Positions 18,971-28,741 of a DNA stretch of 64,000 nucleotides are shown here, one piece after another (the first letter of the stretch is position 1; each line of letters opens with the position of its first letter). A model generated the notes under the pieces. It did no database searches. It had not been told where the DNA came from and saw nothing but the letters and a program-made list of their open reading frames with translations. The DNA comes from Rhodopirellula baltica (lineage in GTDB: Bacteria; Planctomycetota; Planctomycetia; Pirellulales; Pirellulaceae), in NCBI GenBank assembly GCA_002901265.1, contig PPHI01000031.1:1-64000 (forward strand). Reading direction: 5' to 3'. A program made the position numbers and the translations under genes.

Positions 18971-20470
18971 ATGTCTCTTGCTGATATTTACCGTCCTAAA
19001 TTGAGAAACCAAGCCACCGGCTACGACCCGGTCTACGGTGCCGTTGGTGGAAAATCTTCGTCAATCGCTGGAAAAGTTGTTTTCGAGCGATCAGCGTCCT
19101 GGTGGGTGATGCTTGTCGCATCATCGATCGCGCTTGTCACCAGCTCGTACCTCGCATGGGCGTCGCTGACCTCCACAAGCGTTGCCGGATGCGGTGGCGA
19201 CCTGTTTGATTGCTCGAATGTCCTCCACAGCCGATGGTCCTCCGTGATGTCGGTTCCGGTGAGCATTCCAGCGATTCTGTCGCATCTAACGATCTTATCG
19301 ATGTTGTTTTGGGAGCCTCGCACGGAACGTTCAAACACGATCCGTTGGTCGGTAATCGGCCTGGTTGCGTTCTCAATTGCCGCCGCCGGTCTGTGGTTCA
19401 TGGGCCTACAGTTTTTCTGGCTGCAACACCTCTGTCCATATTGCTTGGCGGCCCACACCGCCGGACTGGTCGTTCTGGGTGCCTACCTGATGAGCGGGCA
19501 GACAACGCGCGGACTTGCGAAACCCTGGTTGGCTACGGCGGCGGTCGCCGGCATGGCCGGCTTCATCGGTTTGCAAATGACCAACGAAGAACCCATCACC
19601 TATGAAGTGATTGACTATTCGCAAGATGATGTCTCGGACGAAGGCATGATCGATTTTGAAGCTCCAGCCGGCGGTGCCGAGTTGTTCGAAGCACCGACCG
19701 TTTCGATCGTTACACCGGAACCTTCACCGAACCTGGAAATCCAGCTCCCAACGGCCCAGCAATGGTCCGCGCTGGCGCTGTCGTTCGCCCACCCGATGTC
19801 GATGCTTGCCACCGAAATCACGGTGGGATCGGAAACCGCTGACGAATCTGATTCGGTGGCCGAGAATCAAGGTGAGGAAGCAGAGAAGGCGCCGGTAAGC
19901 AACACGGTCCGCTTGCTGAAAAACGTCAAGTTGGAAACGGCATCGTGGCCGTTGATCGGGAAGCCAGACGCGGAATTGGTCTTCGTCGAGCTCTTCGACT
20001 ACACCTGCCCACACTGCCAACGCACCCACCGATCACTCGAGGCAGCACGCAAACACTTCGGCGATCGGCTGGCCGTGATCTCGCTGCCGGTACCGCTTGA
20101 CCGCGATTGCAATCCGACCGTTCGATCAACCAGTTCCAGTCATGCGGAAGCTTGCGAGCTCGCTAAGTTGGCAGTGGCAGTCTGGATGACCGATCGCGAG
20201 CAGTTCGAGCCGTTTCACAGCTACTTGTTCGAATCAAAACCAAGTTACAACCAAGCATACGCGAAAGCACGAACAATGGTCGACGCTGACAAACTGGAAT
20301 CGACCATGCGAAGTTCTGGCCCATCAGAATACATTGCCAAGCATGTGACGTTGTATCAACGGGCTGGTAGTGGAACGATCCCCAAGATCCTGTTCCCAGA
20401 AACGACTGTCGCCGGGGCTGTCGAATCATCCCAATCGTTCATTAACTTGATCGAACGAAACCTGCGATAA
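18971..20470 (+). CDS. VKOR-DsbA fusion, disulfide-bond formation protein
   Basis: 499 residues. The first 200 residues form a vitamin K epoxide reductase-type membrane domain with several membrane segments: loop cysteines Cys74 and Cys81 (GCGGDLFDCSN), a conserved Ser after them, and the CPYC redox site at Cys155/Cys158. A long, acidic, Pro-rich linker (about 205-315) follows. Residues about 320-499 are a DsbA-like thioredoxin domain with CPHC at 346-349 and a late GTIPKILFP cis-proline region. The fusion would oxidise cysteines in exported proteins and pass electrons to quinone. The linker is unusually long. Fused VKOR-thioredoxin proteins are known in bacteria. Confidence 0.9.
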   Translation: MSLADIYRPKLRNQATGYDPVYGAVGGKSSSIAGKVVFERSASWWVMLVASSIALVTSSYLAWASLTSTSVAGCGGDLFDCSNVLHSRWSSVMSVPVSIPAILSHLTILSMLFWEPRTERSNTIRWSVIGLVAFSIAAAGLWFMGLQFFWLQHLCPYCLAAHTAGLVVLGAYLMSGQTTRGLAKPWLATAAVAGMAGFIGLQMTNEEPITYEVIDYSQDDVSDEGMIDFEAPAGGAELFEAPTVSIVTPEPSPNLEIQLPTAQQWSALALSFAHPMSMLATEITVGSETADESDSVAENQGEEAEKAPVSNTVRLLKNVKLETASWPLIGKPDAELVFVELFDYTCPHCQRTHRSLEAARKHFGDRLAVISLPVPLDRDCNPTVRSTSSSHAEACELAKLAVAVWMTDREQFEPFHSYLFESKPSYNQAYAKARTMVDADKLESTMRSSGPSEYIAKHVTLYQRAGSGTIPKILFPETTVAGAVESSQSFINLIERNLR

Positions 20471-20527
20471 GCAACGTTGCTGCGACGTCATGATCTCTCG
20501 GTCATGGCGATCAGCTACTTGGGCGTA

Positions 20528-22870
20528 TTATTCCTCGTCATTGCATTCGGCTACGATTTCTTGCTGTCCTTTTCCAAACCAGGCAAGCAATGGCGGGAGC
20601 AGCAACAGGTCTCCGAACAGTGCCGATCCGATCGTTAAACACGTGATCGTCGCAAAGATTCGTTGCTCTCGCATTCCGCTGATCAGCACCGACGAGATTC
20701 CCAAAACCAAGATGATCGTCGTCATGATCAATGCGCTTCCTGTGCTGACGAATGCCGACCGAATCGCATCTTGTTCGTTCATCCGTCGCGCGTCTTCACG
20801 GTACCGCGATAGGAAGTGAATCGTATCATCCACTGCGATTCCCAAACAAACAGTGAAGGCACAGACAGCCGCGATTTCTAGCGACTGTCCCATCCAATAG
20901 AAGCACGCGCCGGTAAATGCGAGCGGAAACGTATTGGGCACGATCGCGATCAGCCCCAGCCGAATCGACCGGAACGCGATCGTCAGTACGACAAAGATGA
21001 TGATCGACGCGCTACCAAGGCTATACACGAGATCGAGCACGACTTGGTACAGATTCTTCCAACGGCTGATCGGCCGACCGCTCAACTGAAGCGAGAAACC
21101 GGGATGCTCCTCAGTGATCTTCGCTAGTCCTTCGTCGATTCGTTTGAACACAGGTGCATAGGCCGCGATCCCAACGTCTCGAATCTTAAATCGAACGACA
21201 GCAGAACGCTCGTCGGGTTTATAAAAAGCATGCTTCAGCGGAGGCGGCAGTAGCTCGGTAATCGACAGCCTGCCTTTCGCATTCGGGTCACCCGGCAAAA
21301 CGTCAATGAATCGCTGCAACGACACGGGGCTACCGATTAATTCCTCCTGATCCAGCAGCGTTTGTGCTGCCGCGATGACCTCGCGAATTTCGTCAGAGCC
21401 GTCGGCGACATCTTCCGACCAATCGATTTGGACGGTTGCCGGCTCCGTTCCGCCCATTGCTTTGTCGAGCGTTTCCATCGCAACCAGCGCGGGTGCGTCA
21501 TTCGGCAGAAGCATCGCGACCTTTTGATCGGGCTGCATCTGCATACTCACTAACAACAACGCGATCGTACCGCCAATCGCCACCCCGCTCATCACTCGCG
21601 AGTGCCGGATCGACCATTCGATCACCGGACCGATACGTGCGAGATTGCGATCGATCATATTCTCCTTGGACGTCAGTTGAATTCGATTGCCCAGCCGCGT
21701 CGCACAGGCAAACGGAATGATCAACATCACGGCCAAAAATGACAAACAGACACCGACGACACAACTCATTCCAAATTCTTGTACGACTTCGTTCTGCGCG
21801 AGCCCTAGCGAACCGAGTCCGATTGCGGTTGTCAGCGAAGTCAAAAAGCAAGCCAACCCGACGCGTTCAATGCCGCGTTTAGCAGCGTCAGCCGGCGACA
21901 AGCCTTGAGTGCGTAGGCGCCGAATGTCCAGAAACAGGTGGATGCTGTCGGTGAACCCGACCATCCCGATCAATACCGGGGTGACGATCTCGTTGAAGGG
22001 ATTGTCTTTCAGATCCAGAAGCGGAAGCGATCCGAGTGCCCAGTACACCCCAATGACCGGCGGCGCCGCGACGATCAGCACACTGGCAAATCCACGAAAC
22101 AAGATGACCGCCATCAAAGTCACCATACCGAGGGCGATCCAGACGAACCGTTTTTGGTTCTGATCACGTGCGTTCAGGATTGCCATCGTCGTCGGAACAC
22201 GGCCAGCGACTTGAATCTTGAGGTCCAAACCCGCGTATTCTGCTGCGGTGTCGACAGCCACCTTTTGGATCTGCTCGACCGTCGCGTTGTCATCTTCGAC
22301 AAACAACCAATCCAGTTTGATCAAGAGCAGCAGTGTGCGACCGTCCTTCGATAACAATTGTCCCGCGATCAACGGATGGGAAAGTGCACGCGAGCGAGCT
22401 CGATCAAACTGGTGGTCCGAAGAGCTGGGCCTGGGAATGACGGCATCACGCAACGCGAACAAGTTGATCGGAGGCGTGTCATCCATCCAAAACAGGCTCG
22501 ACACCACTTCCAACGAACGCAGACGTTCGACCATCGACAAGATCGCCTCGCTGCCTTGAGGCGAGAAGAAATTATCGCATTGAACGATCAGCGCAATATC
22601 GTTGTCGTTGATTTGCAATTGACCGCCGCGAACGCCACCTCGCCCGCCGTTTTCGTTTGCGGACGAGTCTTGTTCGCTTTCATCCGCTGACGCAAGTGGA
22701 AGCGTCTCTGGCAATTCAACTTCGCTGGGTCGAGCGAATAAATCCGTGATCAGTTCCGGATCTCGCCGCCCGATCGTCGCGATCGCGGTCAGCGACAGCA
22801 GAAACAAAAACACCAGAACCGGGTAATCAACGGCCGTCGCAAAGCAACGAGTCAGCAGGCGTGTCATCAA
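20528..22870 (-). CDS. RND superfamily (MMPL-type) exporter
   Basis: 780 residues with the two-fold RND layout: N-terminal membrane segment (VLVFLFLLSLTAIATI), a periplasmic loop, six membrane segments (LMAVILFRGFASVLIVAAPPV onward), a second loop, and six more, ending LFGDLLLLPPLLAWFG. The GxxxDxxxF-type segments appear twice (GMVGFTDSIHLF and LGIAVDDTIHFLSRY). Substrate class for this family is often lipids or hydrophobic molecules; none can be named. A Gly-rich, acidic insert (NENGGRGGVRGG) lies in the first loop. Its ATG overlaps the stop of the upstream redoxin fusion gene by four bases, so they are co-translated. Confidence 0.85.
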   Translation of the reverse strand: MMTRLLTRCFATAVDYPVLVFLFLLSLTAIATIGRRDPELITDLFARPSEVELPETLPLASADESEQDSSANENGGRGGVRGGQLQINDNDIALIVQCDNFFSPQGSEAILSMVERLRSLEVVSSLFWMDDTPPINLFALRDAVIPRPSSSDHQFDRARSRALSHPLIAGQLLSKDGRTLLLLIKLDWLFVEDDNATVEQIQKVAVDTAAEYAGLDLKIQVAGRVPTTMAILNARDQNQKRFVWIALGMVTLMAVILFRGFASVLIVAAPPVIGVYWALGSLPLLDLKDNPFNEIVTPVLIGMVGFTDSIHLFLDIRRLRTQGLSPADAAKRGIERVGLACFLTSLTTAIGLGSLGLAQNEVVQEFGMSCVVGVCLSFLAVMLIIPFACATRLGNRIQLTSKENMIDRNLARIGPVIEWSIRHSRVMSGVAIGGTIALLLVSMQMQPDQKVAMLLPNDAPALVAMETLDKAMGGTEPATVQIDWSEDVADGSDEIREVIAAAQTLLDQEELIGSPVSLQRFIDVLPGDPNAKGRLSITELLPPPLKHAFYKPDERSAVVRFKIRDVGIAAYAPVFKRIDEGLAKITEEHPGFSLQLSGRPISRWKNLYQVVLDLVYSLGSASIIIFVVLTIAFRSIRLGLIAIVPNTFPLAFTGACFYWMGQSLEIAAVCAFTVCLGIAVDDTIHFLSRYREDARRMNEQDAIRSAFVSTGSALIMTTIILVLGISSVLISGMREQRIFATITCLTIGSALFGDLLLLPPLLAWFGKGQQEIVAECNDEE

Positions 22871-24963
22871 TTCGTTTGACTTTTAAAACGTCTAAGGTGC
22901 AGTTGCTCGATCTCGTCGAGTTCAATTGATCCGTTGTGGTTGCGGTCCAACTGGTCCATCCCGAAGTGGGCGATCGATCGCGGCAATTCATCGCGATTCA
23001 GTATGCCATTTTGGTCGGTGTCCCAGCGTTCGATGTAACGGGCGGCCAATTCATGTGCCTTCCGCTTGTCTTCCTCGCTGACCTGCCGTGCGGCTTGTCC
23101 ACTCGTGGCAGCTCGCTTTCGCATCTCGTCGGTGATATTGCGTGGGATTGCGACTTCAAAGAAACCAATCGCCATTTCTTCGTTCGTCTGGTCACCCCAA
23201 TAAACCGGTGATTCTGGATCGGGGTTCGCGGGGTTATTTTCCGAGTTATCGAACTCGGCTTCAAACCAGATCTTGTTGACGGAGTTCAATTGAATCGGTT
23301 TTGCGAACGCGTAGACGTGTTGCCAATTGAAATCGTAGTGTGGAACCGACAGCAAAGTATTCGGTTCAGGCTTGGCATCTGAATCGCTGTCTTGATCGCT
23401 AAAGACGCGGAAGCTTTTTCCCCGCAAGTGCATGTGAGGTGCGACGGCAAGCAACTGGCCGACGCGTGGCAAACGACGCAGCGATGCCGTCACCGGATAA
23501 CCATCGGCGTGGGGCGGGATTTCGAATTCGCTATTGATCGCAGTCAGCGTGATGATTTCGTCGCTTAGCTGGTCTTTATCGCCAATCAACAATCCAACTT
23601 GTGTCATGTCTTCTTGCGGGGTGCCCGTTGGCGTGTAATGCATTTGGAAAACCAGTTTGGAACCGGCCGGAATTCGGCGTGCATATCCGGGTGGAAACTC
23701 GACGCCACGCTGTCCAGGGACATACGCACCGAGCCATCCGATACCACGAAAATCTGCATTGTCGGGAGGACGGATGAAAACGATGCAATGGTGAACGACC
23801 GCGCGATTGCCGGGGCGAACCTCTGTACCGACGACCCAGGTGTCTTCTTTGAACCCCGGATCGACAACGTAGTATTGATAGTCAACCGACTCATCGGCCG
23901 GCACAACGAATGGCTGATCAGACATCGAGATGACCATGTCGGGATCACGCGAGAATTGCCATTTGTCGCCATCTTCAGCGATGGTGCGAGGCGGATTGAC
24001 CAACGTCTTTGGCAGGTCGTTGACATTGCCAAATGGCATACCACCTTCGACCCAGTCTTTCACCGCCTGTTTCTCTTTGTCAGGCATGTGACGAGCATTC
24101 AAAAACTCGCCGTGTTTCGGATCGGCGTGCCATGGCGGCATCCGTTGATCTTCAATGACTTCGACCATCATCGGCCCCCAACCGACGACTTCGGCATAGT
24201 CGGTCAATGCAAACGGCCCGATATCACCGCTGCGATGACACTCGTTGCACTGTCGGTCCAAGATTGGTGCGATGTCACGCGCGTACGTCAATTCGGTGGT
24301 GACGGGATCATCGGTGGCGTATCCGATCAAACAGCCGACCGGCTTGGTCACGGCAACGGTGATCGGTTCGCCAGCGAGAAGCTCTTCGATCGCTTCGGCA
24401 AGATCTTCGCGATTGATTCTTGTTCGCGAGACACCTGGTTCGTATTCGTCATCCACACGACCTTGATAACGAATCGAGAGGTCTTGATCCAACACGATGA
24501 CTTCGGATGTTCGCGTCGCACCAAAATTTTTGCCGACGTCACCGCCGAAATCTTTCACCAGGGTGAAATCGATCTGTTGTTCCTTGGCAAACGATTGCAA
24601 ATCTTCCAGCGAATCCTGAGCGGTACTGCAAATGCCAATCAGGCGTACTGCTGGCGCATGCTCGGGGTGTTTTTGGTTGATCGTCTTGACCGTCTTGGAA
24701 ACGCGGCTGGCATAGATTTTTACCAACGGGCATTCGGTTCCGACGAAAAACAACACATTGACTGGTGCCGCTGACGATTGGGACAGATTAACCTTGGCCC
24801 CGTCTGTATCGGGCAGTTCAAAAGTCAACGCGTTTGGTTTGTCGGCTGGTTTGTCGGCGGCGACAACGCTCGCCAACGGTCCGCTGAACGTCCCCGGCCC
24901 CAATAAGGCGATCGATAGACCGATCGTGAGCCAAAGACGCTTGAAACCGTTTTGAGAAATCAT
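22867..24963 (-). CDS. Secreted redoxin / cytochrome c-like / copper monooxygenase-like / EF-hand fusion
   Basis: 698 residues from the ATG at 24963, which gives a signal peptide (LWLTIGLSIALLGPG...VVAA). Domain order: thioredoxin-like redoxin (about 45-190; FFVGTECPLVKIY carries a single active Cys); a cytochrome-like CNECH haem site near 237 followed by MPPWHADP; a copper type II, ascorbate-dependent monooxygenase-like double beta-sandwich (HHCIVF, FQMHYTPTG, PHMHLRG are the expected copper-ligand positions); and two EF-hands at the C-terminus (DTDQNGILNRDEL, DRNHNGSIELDEI). This arrangement recurs in planctomycetes; its substrate is unknown. It is translationally coupled to the RND exporter downstream. 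Confidence 0.85.
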   Translation of the reverse strand: MISQNGFKRLWLTIGLSIALLGPGTFSGPLASVVAADKPADKPNALTFELPDTDGAKVNLSQSSAAPVNVLFFVGTECPLVKIYASRVSKTVKTINQKHPEHAPAVRLIGICSTAQDSLEDLQSFAKEQQIDFTLVKDFGGDVGKNFGATRTSEVIVLDQDLSIRYQGRVDDEYEPGVSRTRINREDLAEAIEELLAGEPITVAVTKPVGCLIGYATDDPVTTELTYARDIAPILDRQCNECHRSGDIGPFALTDYAEVVGWGPMMVEVIEDQRMPPWHADPKHGEFLNARHMPDKEKQAVKDWVEGGMPFGNVNDLPKTLVNPPRTIAEDGDKWQFSRDPDMVISMSDQPFVVPADESVDYQYYVVDPGFKEDTWVVGTEVRPGNRAVVHHCIVFIRPPDNADFRGIGWLGAYVPGQRGVEFPPGYARRIPAGSKLVFQMHYTPTGTPQEDMTQVGLLIGDKDQLSDEIITLTAINSEFEIPPHADGYPVTASLRRLPRVGQLLAVAPHMHLRGKSFRVFSDQDSDSDAKPEPNTLLSVPHYDFNWQHVYAFAKPIQLNSVNKIWFEAEFDNSENNPANPDPESPVYWGDQTNEEMAIGFFEVAIPRNITDEMRKRAATSGQAARQVSEEDKRKAHELAARYIERWDTDQNGILNRDELPRSIAHFGMDQLDRNHNGSIELDEIEQLHLRRFKSQTN

Positions 24964-25123
24964 TGAATCGTGACTCAAGCAAAGGGGGCGACGGATAGTT
25001 GCACAAGGGAGTCGGTTGGATTCTCCGCCGATCGAAACTCCAATGCAAGAGCGACACCCCACCTTTGAAACTGCTTCCCGCCGGAGTGTGATCCTTTACA
25101 CAAGATTCACAACCCCCAACCGA

Positions 25124-26557
25124 ATGGTGAACCAATTGACCTGTCTCGCTTTGATGACATTTTGTCGTTCGAAATTGAACGTCAGCGCACTAATGGCAAT
25201 CGCGATGCTTTTGCTCGGAACGGTCGCCAACGCGATCGAGCCATTTCAAATCAAAGTGATTGACGCAGAAAATGGCTGGCCGGTCCCCTTGGTGGAACTG
25301 CGGACGACACACCATGTCCGAATGGTGACTGACAATGCCGGCGTTGTCGCATTCGACCTTCCCGAGTTGATGGATACCGAAGTCTGGTTGGAAATCGAAG
25401 GCCACGGTTACTCCGTTCCCAAAGACGGCTTCGGTTATCGCGGTGTTCGTGTGACCCCAACAGAAGGCGGAGAGGTCACGATCAAAGTCAATCGGCGTCT
25501 TCCCGCGAAGCGATTGGGACGAATCACCGGCGGCGGACTGTTTGCCGAGAGCCAAAAACTGGGGCAGCATTTGGATTGGCAAGAGCAACGGATCCTCGGT
25601 TGTGACAGCGTCCAAAACGCGATCCGCGGGAACAAGCTTTACTGGTGCTGGGGTGACACGACGCTGGCAAGCTATCCCTTGGGCCGATTCAATACGATCG
25701 GCGGTGTCACCGATCTGAAACCCCTGAGCGTATTCCAACCACCGGTCAAACTGCGATACGACTACTTCACCGATGACGCCGGTGTACCGCGTGATGTCGC
25801 CCCGATGCCTGGATCCGGCCCGACTTGGCTGATGGGCAATGCGTGCTTAAAAGACCGCGAGGGCAACGACCGAATCGTTTCGACGTATTCGAAAATCCGA
25901 CCGCCGCTCGAAGAGTACGAAGTCGGGCTATGTGTCTGGAACGATTCGACCAACGAATTTGAGCGCACCAAAGTGCTGTGGGAGAAAACGGAAGATCAAC
26001 GCCGCCCGCAGCCGACCCCGCAAGGTCATGCGGTTGCATGGCAAGACGAAGAAGGCAAATCTTGGATGCTGTTCGGCGATCCGCTTCCGACGCTTCGTTG
26101 TCCGGCCACCTTCGAATCCTGGCTCGACCCGACGACTTGGGAGGTTCTTCAACCGCAGCGATCGATTCCGACAAAAGACAACCAAGACTCGATTCGCCCA
26201 CACCGTGGCGCGATCGCTTGGAATTCCTATCGCGACAAATGGATCACCGTGTTCACGCAGTTTGGCGGAGACAGTTCGCAACTGGGAGAGCTCTGGTACG
26301 CCGAAGCGGATTCGCCGCTCGGGCCGTGGAAAGACGCCATCAAAGTCGTCACGCACAATCGCTACACCTTTTACAACCCGCAGGTGCATCCAGAGTTCAC
26401 CGAAGACGGGTCTCCGCTGCTGCTATTTGAAGCGACGTATACCTACACATTTTCCAGCACCACTGATCCGACACCCCGTCACGATTACAACCAAGTCCTC
26501 TACCGCTTGGACTTGGACGAACTTGTCGCCGATCATCAATTCGACGCGAAGCCGTAA
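25124..26557 (+). CDS. Secreted protein with carboxypeptidase-regulatory-like and GH43/DUF4185-like propeller domains
   Basis: 477 residues from the ATG at 25124; the ATG at 25154 is an alternative giving a shorter signal peptide. Signal region: LNVSALMAIAMLLLGTVANA. Residues about 40-125 (FQIKVIDAENGWPVPLVELRT...VVAFDLPE) look like a transthyretin/carboxypeptidase-regulatory beta-sandwich. The remainder, with LYWCWGDTTLASYPLGRF, repeated W-rich blades and SPLGPWKDAIKVV...FYNPQVHPEF, looks like a five-blade propeller related to GH43 or DUF4185. Catalytic residues are not certain. Divergent from the redoxin fusion gene, with 160 bases between starts. Likely an exported sugar-active or sugar-binding protein. 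Confidence 0.7.
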   Translation: MVNQLTCLALMTFCRSKLNVSALMAIAMLLLGTVANAIEPFQIKVIDAENGWPVPLVELRTTHHVRMVTDNAGVVAFDLPELMDTEVWLEIEGHGYSVPKDGFGYRGVRVTPTEGGEVTIKVNRRLPAKRLGRITGGGLFAESQKLGQHLDWQEQRILGCDSVQNAIRGNKLYWCWGDTTLASYPLGRFNTIGGVTDLKPLSVFQPPVKLRYDYFTDDAGVPRDVAPMPGSGPTWLMGNACLKDREGNDRIVSTYSKIRPPLEEYEVGLCVWNDSTNEFERTKVLWEKTEDQRRPQPTPQGHAVAWQDEEGKSWMLFGDPLPTLRCPATFESWLDPTTWEVLQPQRSIPTKDNQDSIRPHRGAIAWNSYRDKWITVFTQFGGDSSQLGELWYAEADSPLGPWKDAIKVVTHNRYTFYNPQVHPEFTEDGSPLLLFEATYTYTFSSTTDPTPRHDYNQVLYRLDLDELVADHQFDAKP

Positions 26558-26702
26558 TCAGTTCATGCTCGGTTCGCTGAGTACATCTTGGTTCGCATCG
26601 CTGTTTGCAAGGTAGGCTTCTGCGGTGCCGGGATGGGCTCTGGATAAGACGTCAGCCCCTCACCGGCCTGCACGCAGTTTCGTTTCTGACCGGTGTCTGG
26701 CT

Positions 26703-27410
26703 ATGCAATTCTTTTCTTGTGCTACACGTTCGCGTCTTCTTTTGATGATTGTCGCGATCGCTTCATTCGCTTTCCCAACGATCGAGTCGTATGGGCAATC
26801 ACCGGGACGTCGCGCGGCAAGAAGGCCTGAGCAAAGCCAACCGGACCTGCCCAGCGACCCACAACTGCTTAGCCTCCACCGCGACTTTATTGTCAAAGCG
26901 GAAAAGCTTGCCTACGAATACGAACGCAAAAAGCAGTTCGATAAAGCTCGCGATGTTTTTGAAGCGATGGTGAGGTTGGTCCCACAACACACCGAAGCCG
27001 AAGCGGGCCTAAACCGCATCATGCAGATGCAAAAGATGCAAGACCGCAAAGTGATCGAGGTCGATGCGAAGTCGGGATGGCAGGACAGCGGCGTCGTGTT
27101 GCAACAAGACATGCCCGTCCACATTGAAGTCCGCGGGACCTGGAAAGTCGTCATGGAGACGGACTATCAAGGAATTCAAATCCCAGACAAGCTGCAACCG
27201 AAAGACTCTCGGATCAAACTCGGCACACTCATCGGCCTGATCGCGAGCTCGCCCGCCGAGCTCGAAACCGCCAAGCCGTTTCCGATCAAGCCGGGTGAAG
27301 ACTTTGTCAATAAACAGACAGGGCGGTTGTATCTACGCATGTTTGACATCGACCCGTCGGATAACGACGGAAAGATCTATGTCGGCGTTCAGAGCACGTT
27401 TGCCAACTAG
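26703..27410 (+). CDS. Secreted protein with TPR-like helices and a LecA-like beta-sandwich
   Basis: 235 residues from the ATG at 26703; signal peptide RLLLMIVAIASFAFPTIESYG. Residues about 55-105 (LAYEYERKKQFDKARDVFEAMVRLVPQHTEAEAGL) form one or two TPR-like helices. Residues about 120-235, opening with VDAKSGWQDSGVVLQQDMPVHIEVRG and ending DNDGKIYVGV, resemble the PA-IL/LecA-type sugar-binding sandwich. No binding-site residues are confirmed. It overlaps the end of the convergent PQQ-propeller gene by four bases. Confidence 0.65.
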   Translation: MQFFSCATRSRLLLMIVAIASFAFPTIESYGQSPGRRAARRPEQSQPDLPSDPQLLSLHRDFIVKAEKLAYEYERKKQFDKARDVFEAMVRLVPQHTEAEAGLNRIMQMQKMQDRKVIEVDAKSGWQDSGVVLQQDMPVHIEVRGTWKVVMETDYQGIQIPDKLQPKDSRIKLGTLIGLIASSPAELETAKPFPIKPGEDFVNKQTGRLYLRMFDIDPSDNDGKIYVGVQSTFAN

Positions 27411-28741
27411 CGATCGCTCACGTCAACACACACAATTTCTTTGTCGTTGCGAATAAACAGCTTGCCATCATCAACGGCAGGTGCACTCCAAACGACGCGG
27501 CGTCCGAAAGCAACCCCGGTCGGTTCAATGACGTGCGCCCGGTCAATTTCGTTGTATCCATCGGCCGTCATCTCGGCGATCACTAAATCACCGAGTTCAG
27601 TGAACATCAAGTAACGATCATCACCCTTGGGTGCCATAATGAATGCGGTCGCCGATTGGATCGGACGTTCGGCGATCGGCTGGCCGGTTTCCCAAAGTCG
27701 GTCTCCCGATGGCAACTCGACGCCCATCAACGTTCCCTTTTGGTCAAACCCGTACAGCATGTTTCCGTCAAGGATCGGCTGTACGTTGACTGGAGAAATG
27801 GCATGCCTATTTTCGTCTTGCCAAACGACCGTCATCGCAGGTTTGTCATCGGCAAGTTCCAGCAGCAGGTTCTTGTTGGAGTAGCCGCCAATGTACAAGT
27901 ACGTTTTGCCATCGATGGTTGTCGTCACCGGTGACATGATGATCGAACCGTTGGTCGCTTCATACGGTGTCGTCCAGTAAACCTTGCCAGTCTCGGGATC
28001 CAAACAGTTGACCGCGTCGGCTCCAGCGGTGATCAATTGACGCGTCCCACCGGCGTTGATAATCGTCGGGGGAACGTAGCCTTGCTCCGAGGCCGTGCCC
28101 TGACGCCAAATCTCTTCGCCAGTGCGTTTGTTGAACGCGACCACGTGTGAACCGGTACCGCCAACGACACAAATCAATTTGTCGCCATCGATCAGTGGAT
28201 GACTTGCATAGCCCCACAAAGCGACCTTCGTGGAATATTCCTTCGGCAGATCTTTGCTCCAGACGATCGATCCGTCTTGAGTTTGGAAACAGATCAGTTG
28301 CCCTTCGGCACCCAACGTGATCACGGTGTCGCCATCGACAATTGGCGTGCAGCGCGGCCCCGCCGGGTACGAGATCGAGTAGGAAACGGGGTAGGCGTGG
28401 CTCCACAATTCCTTGCCAGTGCTCGCATCAAGACAGCGCACTCGTTCGCGGCCGGTCAGCTTGGCTCGCTCAAAATTCGCAACCGTGCTGTCTTGGTTGG
28501 ATTCATAGTCGGTCAAGTAAACCCGACCGCCAGCAACCGCCGGTCCCGAATATCCGCCAGCGGTGGGCGTTTTCCAAACCACTTCCGGCGCTTTGGCGGT
28601 GAAATCGGCTGGCAGTTTCAAATCACTAGGGCGATTGTCACGGTTCGGCCCCATCCAACCCGGCCACTCAGCCGAGGACGTGCCGGCCGGAGTGAGCAAC
28701 AAAAGGGCAGCGAGGGGCTGACGAAGACTTCGAAGCCGCAT
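27407..28741 (-). CDS. Secreted PQQ-type beta-propeller protein
   Basis: 444 residues from the ATG at 28741, which gives a signal peptide (RQPLAALLLLTPAGTSSA). The mature protein starts EWPGWMGPNRDN, the usual opening of planctomycete WD40/PQQ-like propellers. Repeats such as GKELWSHAYP, TGEEIWRQGTA, TGKVYWTTPYE and DRLWETGQPIAE give seven or eight blades. These proteins often have no quinone cofactor; catalysis cannot be inferred. Likely periplasmic or extracellular binding or scaffold protein. Confidence 0.8.
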   Translation of the reverse strand: MRLRSLRQPLAALLLLTPAGTSSAEWPGWMGPNRDNRPSDLKLPADFTAKAPEVVWKTPTAGGYSGPAVAGGRVYLTDYESNQDSTVANFERAKLTGRERVRCLDASTGKELWSHAYPVSYSISYPAGPRCTPIVDGDTVITLGAEGQLICFQTQDGSIVWSKDLPKEYSTKVALWGYASHPLIDGDKLICVVGGTGSHVVAFNKRTGEEIWRQGTASEQGYVPPTIINAGGTRQLITAGADAVNCLDPETGKVYWTTPYEATNGSIIMSPVTTTIDGKTYLYIGGYSNKNLLLELADDKPAMTVVWQDENRHAISPVNVQPILDGNMLYGFDQKGTLMGVELPSGDRLWETGQPIAERPIQSATAFIMAPKGDDRYLMFTELGDLVIAEMTADGYNEIDRAHVIEPTGVAFGRRVVWSAPAVDDGKLFIRNDKEIVCVDVSDR

